Positions 1-5,577 of a stretch of DNA of 8,579 nt are shown piece by piece. The first letter of the stretch is position 1. The number at the start of each line of letters is the position of its first letter. Source of the DNA: a candidate division WWE3 bacterium (lineage in GTDB: Bacteria; Patescibacteriota; WWE3; 2-01-FULL-39-13); assembly GCA_027002375.1 (NCBI GenBank), contig JALWZX010000008.1, positions 1 to 8,579 of the forward strand. Direction: 5' to 3'. The position numbers and the translations under genes were made by a program. Below the pieces are notes generated by a model. It did not search any database, was not told the origin of the DNA, and worked only from the letters and a program-made list of their open reading frames with translations.

Positions 1-30
1 ACTTTTTACGGTAAATATTGTGATCATATG

Positions 31-47
31 TTTAGCTGTAAGCTAAA
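31..47. repeat. Small inverted repeat just upstream of tRNA-Lys
   Basis: TTTAGC (31-36) and GCTAAA (42-47) form a 6-bp stem around a 5-base loop, ending 8 bases before the mature tRNA 5' end. It could be the tail of an upstream transcription unit or a processing signal. It lacks a clear T-tract and is AT-rich, so it could also be chance. Confidence 0.25.
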
Positions 48-55
48 TCCTATAT

Positions 56-131
56 GGGCCAGTAGCTCAGCGGTTAGAGCACCTGCCTTTTAAGCAGGGT
101 GTCGGTGGTTCGAATCCACCCTGGCTCACCA
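56..131 (+). tRNA. tRNA-Lys, anticodon UUU
   Basis: A full cloverleaf can be folded by hand. The 7-bp acceptor stem pairs GGGCCAG (56-62) with CTGGCTC (121-127), with one G-U pair. The D arm is GCTC (65-68) with GAGC (77-80). The anticodon arm is CCTGC (82-86) with GCAGG (94-98), and its loop CTTTTAA (87-93) gives anticodon TTT at 89-91. The variable loop is 5 bases (99-103). The T arm is GGTGG (104-108) with CCACC (116-120) around TTCGAAT. The discriminator is A128 and the 3' CCA (129-131) is encoded. It decodes AAA/AAG, codons that are heavily used in the AT-rich genes of this window. No protein gene lies within the first 331 bases. A palindromic repeat array starts 40 bases downstream. Confidence 0.97.
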
Positions 132-170
132 AATAAAACAGTAAATATTGCTTTGTAATACTTGTTTTCC

Positions 171-276
171 TTTGTTATCGCCAAACTTAAAACCACGCAC
201 TTTAGTGCGTGGATGGAGTTAGTCAATATAGTAATTGGCGATAAGAAACCACGGGCTTTAGCCCGCGGGGTTTCAT
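171..276 (+). repeat. Composite palindromic repeat, copy 1a (MITE/REP-like)
   Basis: First unit of an intergenic repeat also found at 2694-2800 and 5398-5505. The parts are an outer stem TATCGCCAA (176-184) with TTGGCGATA (235-243); hairpin B, CCACGCAC-TTTA-GTGCGTGG (193-212); and hairpin C, CCACGGGC-TTTA-GCCCGCGG (249-268). The end is TTTCAT (271-276). This is the most diverged full copy. Hairpin C has an A-C mismatch (251/266), and the B-to-C linker differs from copies 2 and 3 by several bases. No transposase lies in the window, so the unit is non-autonomous or a REP/BIME-type element. Confidence 0.85.
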
Positions 277-322
277 TATCGCCAAACTAAAAACCACGCA
301 CTTTTAGTGCGTAGCTTTTCAT
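277..322 (+). repeat. Composite palindromic repeat, copy 1b (internally deleted unit)
   Basis: It follows copy 1a directly. The TTTCAT end of 1a runs straight into a new TATCGCCAA start (277-285). The unit keeps hairpin B (CCACGCAC 294-301, GTGCGTAG 307-314) and then jumps to a TTTCAT terminus (317-322). It lacks the linker, the second outer-stem half and hairpin C. Both termini are kept and the middle is lost, so this looks like an internal deletion derivative in tandem with a full unit. Confidence 0.75.
286..314 (-). terminator. Intrinsic terminator of the alpha/beta hydrolase gene, formed by repeat copy 1b
   Basis: Read leftward, an 8-bp stem (CTACGCAC at 314-307 with GTGCGTGG at 301-294, one G-U pair) is followed at once by TTTTTAGTTT (293-284). 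It starts 17 bases after the hydrolase stop codon at 334-332. A GC-rich stem plus a U-tract directly after a stop codon is the standard layout of a Rho-independent terminator. Hairpin C of copy 1a lies further downstream in the same orientation, also followed by TTTCTT, and could act as a backup. Confidence 0.55.
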
Positions 323-331
323 TGAATTATT

Positions 332-1759
332 TTAAGATTCTAAAATGGTAGAAACCTGCGATGAATTAGCTACAATTCCTGAATGTGTAGAAAATTGCAA
401 TATCCACACAAAAGCAGCAGCCTCTTCTTGGCTAATATTCCTTATTGCCATAATCTGCGATAAGGCTTCCTCGTATGGCAAGATTGCATCTAACTCAGGA
501 ACATAAAACGTGGTTGACACGCCCATATCGTTAAGTTTTTGTAGATACTGTGTAAATATATTTGTCTTTCTAGAAAAAGCAAATTTACCCATTTCAAACG
601 AATCTAATAGAATACCAATTCCTTTTTGTTTAGCATTCTGCGCAACATTCCAATTCTTTGAAAAATGACTTTTTCTTAGTGCGTCAATTAAATCCATTAT
701 GCCTGTAATAAAATCACTTTCGGCATTTATGTACTTATCTGGCACTTCAGGTTTTCTCGATGTGTTTATTATATCGGCTAATAAGTTGTACCTTTCAATT
801 ATAAGACTTTTTAATTCAGTCTTATCATCATTAGAGGCCTGACTGTGTTCACCATTTTTTTTGCGTAAAAATTCTTGTATTTTTTTATCAATAATATTAA
901 GATTTTCTGCTACATCATCATCAATATTAATTGTAGTACCTTCAAGCTTTATAGTTTGAGCATTTTCATGATCTAATCTATAATCAAATAAATCACCCAA
1001 CACCTTCCTTGTATCAGCATCAGAATTATATAATTCACCATCACTATTAATATCAGTATCGGTACCAGTACTACCTAATTTAGAATATAATGGAACAGCA
1101 TGAAGCATCATTGCTACCTGCATAAGATTAGGTTCCTTACCATCATCAACTTTCTCTAAAGTTTCTCCAGGTTGAACTTTTCCATAAAATCGATATATTT
1201 GTTCATACAATGGAGACTCAAGACCAAATGGTGATACGAGTCTTATATGTAATTTTTTGGCGGAACTCTCAAGTATATCTTCATCAATCATAGATAATAC
1301 AACCATCAATTCTAAAAAACCTAATGAATGTGCCATAATATTAATCTCTGATACATTTTCATCTATTAGAAACTTTTCATATTCGTCTTTTAACGTTGCA
1401 AATCTATCAGCCTTATTGCTAATATCTAATTCGACAGATGAATCGACTGAATCAGTATTCTGCTTATCACTAATATTTAATTCATAAGCAGTACTAGTTT
1501 TTGAAGTAATATTTGGTACAACTAAGACTGCTGTCGAAGCTGTGGCATCAGGATCATCAGGATTAAGATTTGATCTGGCTATAGCAGATACAACCGAACT
1601 TAAAGTTCCGCCTATCTCACTTCTATCTTGATCAAAGAAAAAGGTATCGTCAGCACCACCTTGAAATATAACAACATGCCTTTTGGGTTCTTGTTCTAGA
1701 CTTTCTGGGTGTTCCGGTTCTACTCCTGTTATTTGTGGTCCAGCTGGATTTAAAGGCAT
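332..1759 (-). CDS. Alpha/beta-hydrolase (lipase/esterase-like) with large acidic insert
   Basis: 475 aa from the ATG at 1759. A possible serine hydrolase; the substrate is unknown. Near the N-terminus is a strand and oxyanion-type loop, VVIFQGGADD (residues ~29-38). The nucleophile elbow is AHSLG with Ser145; the AxSxG form is known from Bacillus lipases. Candidate acid and base are Asp424 in PELDAILP and His459 in STHSG, in the expected order near the C-terminus, so the triad looks intact. Between Ser and Asp lie ~280 residues with a helical cap and an acidic Asp/Ser/Thr-rich stretch (~230-250), much longer than in small lipases. No signal peptide or membrane segment is seen, so it is probably cytosolic. 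The frame stays open upstream to a TTG at 1822, but that start would overlap truB by 41 bases; the ATG lies 22 bases after the truB stop and is preferred. There is no clear Shine-Dalgarno, so co-transcription with truB is likely. The fold assignment rests on motifs only. Confidence 0.62.
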   Translation of the reverse strand: MPLNPAGPQITGVEPEHPESLEQEPKRHVVIFQGGADDTFFFDQDRSEIGGTLSSVVSAIARSNLNPDDPDATASTAVLVVPNITSKTSTAYELNISDKQNTDSVDSSVELDISNKADRFATLKDEYEKFLIDENVSEINIMAHSLGFLELMVVLSMIDEDILESSAKKLHIRLVSPFGLESPLYEQIYRFYGKVQPGETLEKVDDGKEPNLMQVAMMLHAVPLYSKLGSTGTDTDINSDGELYNSDADTRKVLGDLFDYRLDHENAQTIKLEGTTINIDDDVAENLNIIDKKIQEFLRKKNGEHSQASNDDKTELKSLIIERYNLLADIINTSRKPEVPDKYINAESDFITGIMDLIDALRKSHFSKNWNVAQNAKQKGIGILLDSFEMGKFAFSRKTNIFTQYLQKLNDMGVSTTFYVPELDAILPYEEALSQIMAIRNISQEEAAAFVWILQFSTHSGIVANSSQVSTILES

Positions 1760-1781
1760 ATCTGAAATATTTAAAACGTAA

Positions 1782-2582
1782 CTATATACTTTTAATATCG
1801 GCGATTTGAATAGAATCTTCAATTTTGTATTTTCCAGCCCTTGTTCTTGTTATGGTTAGCGTGCATGCACCAACACCTAGTTTTTTACCCAAATCATTGG
1901 CTATAGCTCTAACATATGTTCCTTTTGAAACATCTGATCGAACTTTTATTACTAAAAACTTGTCTTGTTTTGTGAAATCAAACTCTGAATTCCATTTTTC
2001 TATAATTTGCTTTTGTCTAAATCCCGATTTTACCGTTTCTAATAATTCCATGACTTCTTTTTTTAATTCGTTTTTGCTTACTACGCGACTATTTACAATT
2101 TCTATTTTGTTTATTTTTATTGTTTTTGTTGGAATTTCGACTTTGTCTATATTTCCATCGAGATACCATCTGTATAATGGTTTTCCTTTAATTTTAACAG
2201 CACTAAATGGGGGAACTTTTTGGTTGATTTCTCCCACATAATTATTTAGTAATGGCTCAACCTTTTCTTTTATCTCATCTACTTCATATTTTTTGGAATT
2301 CAAAATCATTCCTAATATGTCATATGTGTCAGTTTCAAACCCAAACAACACCTCAAATTCGTAAGTCTTGTCTACATTCATGAATTCTGATTGCTTTTTT
2401 GTGGCATTTTTACCAACCAAAATAATGAGAACACCATTTGCCAAAGGATCTAATGTGCCCGCGTGACCAATTTTTTTACCATTGAATTTCGGTTTCAGTT
2501 GCCTGATAACGTCGTAACTTGTGATTCCTAATGGTTTATTTATATTTATTATGTATGACGATTCTTTTAGTTTGTTATTCAT
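1782..2582 (-). CDS. truB: tRNA pseudouridine(55) synthase TruB
   Basis: 266 aa. It isomerises U55 in the T-loop of tRNAs to pseudouridine. Family motifs appear in order: NKPLGITSYDV (15-25); GHAGTLDPLANGVL (39-52) with catalytic Asp45; KTYEFEV (72-78), whose Tyr74 matches the conserved active-site Tyr; TDTYDILG (84-91); VPPFSAVKIKG (123-133); and SKGTYVRAIANDLG (219-232) with the conserved Tyr223 and Arg225. The protein ends soon after the TRTRAGKY segment (246-252), so the C-terminal PUA-type extension of the E. coli enzyme (about 314 aa) is absent. A Lys/Glu-rich segment of roughly 40 residues (~167-207) lengthens the catalytic domain before the SKGTY motif. The ATG has no Shine-Dalgarno, but a TATAAA box lies 5 bases upstream. 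It is first in a leftward pair with the hydrolase and divergent from rlmN. Confidence 0.95.
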   Translation of the reverse strand: MNNKLKESSYIININKPLGITSYDVIRQLKPKFNGKKIGHAGTLDPLANGVLIILVGKNATKKQSEFMNVDKTYEFEVLFGFETDTYDILGMILNSKKYEVDEIKEKVEPLLNNYVGEINQKVPPFSAVKIKGKPLYRWYLDGNIDKVEIPTKTIKINKIEIVNSRVVSKNELKKEVMELLETVKSGFRQKQIIEKWNSEFDFTKQDKFLVIKVRSDVSKGTYVRAIANDLGKKLGVGACTLTITRTRAGKYKIEDSIQIADIKSI

Positions 2583-2587
2583 AGAGT

Positions 2588-2593
2588 TTTATA
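2588..2593 (-). promoter_or_regulatory. Putative -10 box of truB (leaderless start)
   Basis: TATAAA on the minus strand (5/6 to TATAAT) ends 5 bases before the truB ATG. A transcript starting 6-7 bases after it would begin at the A of the ATG. No good -35 box lies 16-18 bases upstream, so the call rests on the -10 and its position alone. Confidence 0.35.
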
Positions 2594-2693
2594 TTAATTA
2601 GAATACTATATTGATATGTATTGGGCTAGTAGTGAACAACCCGACTGTATGATGAATTTATAGAAACATATTAACAAATTTCACATTTATAGC

Positions 2694-2800
2694 TTTATTA
2701 TCGCCAAACTTAAAACCACGCACTTTAGTGCGTGGTTGGAGTTGGTCAACAATAGTAATTGGCGATAAAAAACCACGGGCTTTAGCCCGTGGAGTTTCAT
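2694..2800 (+). repeat. Composite palindromic repeat, copy 2 (MITE/REP-like)
   Basis: Best-preserved copy. The outer stem is TATCGCCAA (2699-2707) with TTGGCGATA (2759-2767). Hairpin B is a perfect 10-bp stem, AACCACGCAC (2714-2723) with GTGCGTGGTT (2728-2737). The linker has a small GTTGGTCAAC palindrome (2741-2750). Hairpin C is CCACGGGC (2773-2780) with GCCCGTGG (2785-2792), and the end is TTTCAT (2795-2800). It differs from the reverse complement of copy 3 by only two substitutions and one extra loop base over about 107 bases. It sits between the divergent truB and rlmN promoters, where it cannot be a terminator for either gene. Confidence 0.9.
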
Positions 2801-2867
2801 ACTACAACTACAGAATTTGATATACTGTTTGTGTTGTATTATTGTTAAGTTTGCAGTAATGAAAGAG

Positions 2868-2873
2868 TATAAA
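2868..2873 (+). promoter_or_regulatory. Putative -10 box of rlmN
   Basis: TATAAA (5/6 to consensus) lies 23 bases before the ATG at 2897, giving a predicted leader of about 17 bases. The matching -35 is poor (TTAAGT at 2845-2850, 17-base spacer). GGAA at 2884-2887, 9 bases before the ATG, is the only weak Shine-Dalgarno-like element noticed before any gene in this window. Confidence 0.35.
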
Positions 2874-2896
2874 ACAGTTTGTTGGAAATTAAACTT

Positions 2897-3949
2897 ATGA
2901 ATATTAATAGATTAAAAGAAATATTAGCTGATGAAAATGTTCCTAACTATGTGTTTGATCAAATTACATATGCTGTTTATAAACAAGGCGTTACGGATTT
3001 TAATGATATTACTACAATTTCAAAAGATCTTAGATTGAAAATCATCAAAGAATTGGGTACTTCATCTGTAAACAGCCTGCTAAAAATCTCAGAACAGAAA
3101 GGTAAGCAAGCGCACAAAGTGCTGTTTCAGTTAGAAAGCGGAGAAAAGATTGAATCTGTTAGCATGATTTATAGACCAAATGCCAAATCTTTTGAGACGA
3201 TTTGTGTTTCATCACAATCTGGCTGTGGTTTAGGATGCTCTTTTTGCGCCACAGGTATGATAGGGTTCAAGCAAAATTTAACTGGCGAAGAAATTTCTGA
3301 TCAGGTTTTGTATTTTATTAGTCGTGGTGATAAAGTACATTCTGTCACTTTTATGGGAATGGGCGAACCTTTATCTAACGTTGATAACGTTATTGATTCT
3401 ATCAATACATTAACTAACCCAAAATATTTTGGGTTTAGCCCTAGACATATTAATGTTTCTACTGTTGGCATTATTCCTGGGTTAGAAAAGCTTACAGAAG
3501 TGCACCCACAAGTTAATATTGCATATTCACTACACTCGCCATACTCTGAACAAAGGGCTAAAATAATGAAAGTTGAAAAAGCTTTTCCATTTAAAGATGT
3601 ACTTAATGTATTAGACGAACATATAAAAAAGACTAATCGAAGAGTATTCTTGGGTTATTTACTGTTGAAGGGTGTTAATGATTCTAAACAACATGCCATT
3701 GATTTAACCAAACTTATAAAATCTAGAGGTAAAAAGTGGTACTTATATCATGTAAATTTGATTAAGTATCATCCTGGGCCATCACCTACAAAATACGTAA
3801 AACCTGACGAAAAATCTTTAAAAACTTTTATAAATATTCTACAAAAAAATAATATCTCATATAGTGTCAGACAGTCTTTTGGCGAAGAAGTCTTTGCTGC
3901 ATGTGGGCAATTATATGGTAAGTATTCCCAAAAAAGAAAAACAAATTAA
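2897..3949 (+). CDS. rlmN: Dual-specificity RNA methyltransferase RlmN
   Basis: 350 aa from the ATG at 2897. A radical-SAM enzyme that methylates C2 of A2503 in 23S rRNA and of A37 in some tRNAs. The N-terminal RNA-binding helical part is ~1-75. The 4Fe-4S motif CGLGCSFC (CxxxCxxC) uses Cys110, Cys114 and Cys117. Cys103 in CVSSQSGCG corresponds to one of the two mechanistic cysteines (E. coli Cys118), and Cys336 in AACGQL to the methyl-carrying one (E. coli Cys355). MGMGEPLSN (~153-161) is the SAM-binding GEP motif, and NIAYSLHSP follows near 207-215. Length matches the family (B. subtilis about 363 aa). The frame also extends to a TTG at 2879, but the ATG gives the usual N-terminus. The relative Cfr shares these motifs, but a single chromosomal copy in a housekeeping setting favours RlmN. 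Confidence 0.95.
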   Translation: MNINRLKEILADENVPNYVFDQITYAVYKQGVTDFNDITTISKDLRLKIIKELGTSSVNSLLKISEQKGKQAHKVLFQLESGEKIESVSMIYRPNAKSFETICVSSQSGCGLGCSFCATGMIGFKQNLTGEEISDQVLYFISRGDKVHSVTFMGMGEPLSNVDNVIDSINTLTNPKYFGFSPRHINVSTVGIIPGLEKLTEVHPQVNIAYSLHSPYSEQRAKIMKVEKAFPFKDVLNVLDEHIKKTNRRVFLGYLLLKGVNDSKQHAIDLTKLIKSRGKKWYLYHVNLIKYHPGPSPTKYVKPDEKSLKTFINILQKNNISYSVRQSFGEEVFAACGQLYGKYSQKRKTN

Positions 3950-3967
3950 GCCTCGTACAATTTAACA

Positions 3968-3996
3968 TTGACAGCATCTTGAATTACCCGCACAAT
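3968..3996 (+). promoter_or_regulatory. Promoter of the phosphomannomutase gene (leaderless)
   Basis: A perfect -35 box TTGACA (3968-3973), a 17-base spacer and a -10-like CACAAT (3991-3996, 4/6). The -10 ends 7 bases before the ATG at 4004, so transcription would start at or next to the start codon. No Shine-Dalgarno precedes the ATG, which fits leaderless translation. It separates pmm transcriptionally from rlmN, whose stop lies 54 bases before the ATG, although read-through is also possible because I see no terminator between them. Confidence 0.5.
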
Positions 3997-4003
3997 TAAT
4001 AAT

Positions 4004-5386
4004 ATGAAAATTAATCCTGCCGTATTTAGAGCTTACGATATAAGAGGCGTTTTTGAAACTGATATTGATGAGGAATTCGCATATAAAATTGGTCACGCAC
4101 TTGTAAATTACTTAAAAATAAATGAAGTTGTTTTAGGAAATGATATGAGACTCGCTGTTTCTAAGATAAAACCAGCGCTTATACAAGGTATAAATGATGC
4201 AGGCGCTACAGTTATCGATATCGGGTTAACAGGAACCGAAGTCTTATACTTCACAACAGAAGAATTTAAATTTAAGGCTGGTATTATGATTACTGCTTCA
4301 CATAATCCTAAAGAATATATCGGTTTTAAGTTTGTAAAACAAAGTGGTGAACCAATTGGTTTTGGCTCAGGCATGGAAGAACTTAAAGATATGGTATTGC
4401 AAAGTAATCTAAAGTATAAACCAACGGTTGAATCACTGAATGTTAGAAACCTAGACCCAATACCCACATGGAAAAAGAAAATTCAAAATCTTGTCAATTT
4501 TTCAACATTTAAGCCAATGAAAATTGTTGTTGATGCTGGTAATGGAGTAGGGGGAACATTATTTTCTCAACTTTTTGACTATACTCCATTTGAAATTCAT
4601 CAAATGTATTTTAAGCCAAATGGTAACTTTCCAAATCATGAGGCAAACCCAATGATAGAAGCCAATGTTAGTAATTTAAAAGCAAAAATGAAAGAAGTTG
4701 GTGCAGATTTAGGCGTCGCGTTTGACGGTGATGCTGATCGCTTGTTCTTACTAGATAAGAATATAGAATATGTTAATGGCTATTTTTTGACCGCTATACT
4801 TAGCCAATTAATGATAGAGAAAAAGAAAGTTGCAGAACCTAAAGTTGTGCACGAATGTAGGTATTATTGGGCTATTGAAGATTGTGTTAAAGAATTAGGT
4901 GGAATTCCAATAAAATCAAAGGCCGGCCATTCTTTTATCGAAGAAAAAATGCGAGAAGTAGACGCAATTTTTGGTGGTGAATCAAGTGCACATTTATATT
5001 ATAAAGATATGCATTATACAGATAGTAGTATGTTATCTCTTGCTTTAATTTTAGAGAAGCTGTCTAGAGAAAATGTTAATTTAGCTGACCTAATTGAACC
5101 ATTAAAAAATAAATATTTTATTAGTGGGGAAATCAACTATGAAGTTAAAGACCCTGATATCGTTATAGAAGATGTTAAAAATATCTACGAATCAAAAGGC
5201 TTAAAAGCGGATACTCTAGATGGTGTCGTTTTTGATAGTGACCGTGACTGGCATATTAGTGTCAGAAAATCTAATACTCAACCTTTAGTAAGACTTAATG
5301 TTGAGGGGAAATCTCAAGAAATTGTTGATAAAGTACAAAATGAAGTTGAAAAAATTATATTAAAGTATGGAACTAAAGATGAATGA
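4004..5386 (+). CDS. Phosphomannomutase/phosphoglucomutase (alpha-D-phosphohexomutase)
   Basis: 460 aa, the usual length of bacterial PMM/PGM (P. aeruginosa AlgC about 463). It interconverts hexose-6-phosphate and hexose-1-phosphate through a phosphoserine enzyme, feeding GDP-mannose or UDP-glucose synthesis for surface glycans; it is cytosolic. All four signature loops are present in order: the start AYDIRG (10-15); the phosphoserine loop TASHNP with Ser99 (97-102); the Mg2+ loop DGDADR (241-246); the sugar-specificity loop GGESSAH (324-330); and the phosphate-binding loop RKSNTQP (421-427). The last has Gln where many homologues have Glu, a position that varies in the family. Sequence alone does not separate mannose from glucose preference, so manB, pgm and algC are all possible and no symbol is given. 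A terminator formed by repeat copy 3 follows the TGA stop. Confidence 0.93.
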   Translation: MKINPAVFRAYDIRGVFETDIDEEFAYKIGHALVNYLKINEVVLGNDMRLAVSKIKPALIQGINDAGATVIDIGLTGTEVLYFTTEEFKFKAGIMITASHNPKEYIGFKFVKQSGEPIGFGSGMEELKDMVLQSNLKYKPTVESLNVRNLDPIPTWKKKIQNLVNFSTFKPMKIVVDAGNGVGGTLFSQLFDYTPFEIHQMYFKPNGNFPNHEANPMIEANVSNLKAKMKEVGADLGVAFDGDADRLFLLDKNIEYVNGYFLTAILSQLMIEKKKVAEPKVVHECRYYWAIEDCVKELGGIPIKSKAGHSFIEEKMREVDAIFGGESSAHLYYKDMHYTDSSMLSLALILEKLSRENVNLADLIEPLKNKYFISGEINYEVKDPDIVIEDVKNIYESKGLKADTLDGVVFDSDRDWHISVRKSNTQPLVRLNVEGKSQEIVDKVQNEVEKIILKYGTKDE

Positions 5387-5397
5387 TTTATGAGGAA

Positions 5398-5505
5398 ATG
5401 AAACTCCACGGGCTAAAGCCCGTGGTTTCTTATCGCCAATTACTATTGTTGACCAACTCCAACCACGCACTTAAAGTGCGTGGTTTTAAGTTTAGCGATA
5501 ATAAA
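5398..5505 (-). repeat. Composite palindromic repeat, copy 3 (inverted orientation)
   Basis: Same unit as copy 2 but on the opposite strand. ATGAAAC at 5398-5404 is the complement of the GTTTCAT end. Hairpin C is CCACGGGC (5406-5413) with GCCCGTGG (5418-5425). The outer stem is TATCGCCAA (5431-5439) with TTAGCGATA (5492-5500), which carries one G-to-A change. Hairpin B is AACCACGCAC (5461-5470) with GTGCGTGGTT (5476-5485) around a 5-base loop instead of 4. It begins 12 bases after the pmm stop codon. Confidence 0.9.
5400..5430 (+). terminator. Intrinsic terminator of pmm, formed by repeat copy 3
   Basis: A perfect 8-bp GC-rich stem (5406-5413 with 5418-5425, loop TAAA) can be extended by GAAA (5400-5403) with TTTC (5426-5429) across a 2-base bulge. 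It is followed by TTTCTT (5426-5431) and starts 14-20 bases after the pmm TGA. A second stem (5461-5485) followed by TTTTAAGTTT could act as backup. The U-tract after the first stem is short and broken by a C, hence moderate confidence. Confidence 0.5.
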
Positions 5506-5559
5506 AAACACCACAAGCACACAGTTGTAACAGTTAAACCTACCATAAATTAACACATG

Positions 5560-5568
5560 TGGTAATCT
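5560..5568 (+). promoter_or_regulatory. Possible extended -10 before the small membrane protein gene
   Basis: TGG followed by TAATCT has the TGn extension of an extended -10 promoter, but the hexamer itself matches only 3/6. It ends 9 bases before the ATG at 5578, so the leader would be 2-3 bases. No Shine-Dalgarno is present. This is weak and rests mainly on position; the upstream terminator implies that some promoter must lie in 5506-5577. Confidence 0.2.
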
Positions 5569-5577
5569 TTAATAATT

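Larger units (their letters stand above)
2583..2896. other. Divergent intergenic region truB / rlmN
   Basis: 314 bases between two outward-facing genes. It holds a truB -10-like box near 2588-2593 on the minus strand, repeat copy 2 in the middle (2694-2800) and an rlmN -10-like box at 2868-2873. I found no further open frame of note, RNA gene or riboswitch-like structure. The sequence from 2600 to 2690 is plain AT-rich DNA with no repeat that I can see. Confidence 0.6.

Noticed and set aside
171..322. Repeated palindromes considered as a CRISPR array
   Set aside because: The units are ~107 bp, internally palindromic and dispersed, with no regularly spaced unique spacers and no cas gene in the window.
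421..427. Gln in the RKSNTQP loop of the phosphohexomutase (residues 421-427) as a broken active site
   Set aside because: This position varies among active family members; the Arg, Ser, Asn and Thr that bind phosphate are present.
1257..1487. Open frame of 76 codons on the plus strand
   Set aside because: Antisense to the hydrolase gene; its Ser/Ile-rich composition is what the reverse of that gene would give.
1825..2241. Open frame of 138 codons on the plus strand
   Set aside because: It lies wholly antisense to truB, whose motifs are unmistakable, and its translation shows no recognisable motif.
2897..3949. Cfr-type resistance methyltransferase instead of RlmN
   Set aside because: The motifs are shared, but the sequence has a normal RlmN layout and chromosomal housekeeping context; nothing suggests a mobile resistance gene.
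4108..4467. Open frame of 119 codons on the minus strand
   Set aside because: Antisense to the phosphohexomutase, including its TASHNP region; no motif and no promoter.
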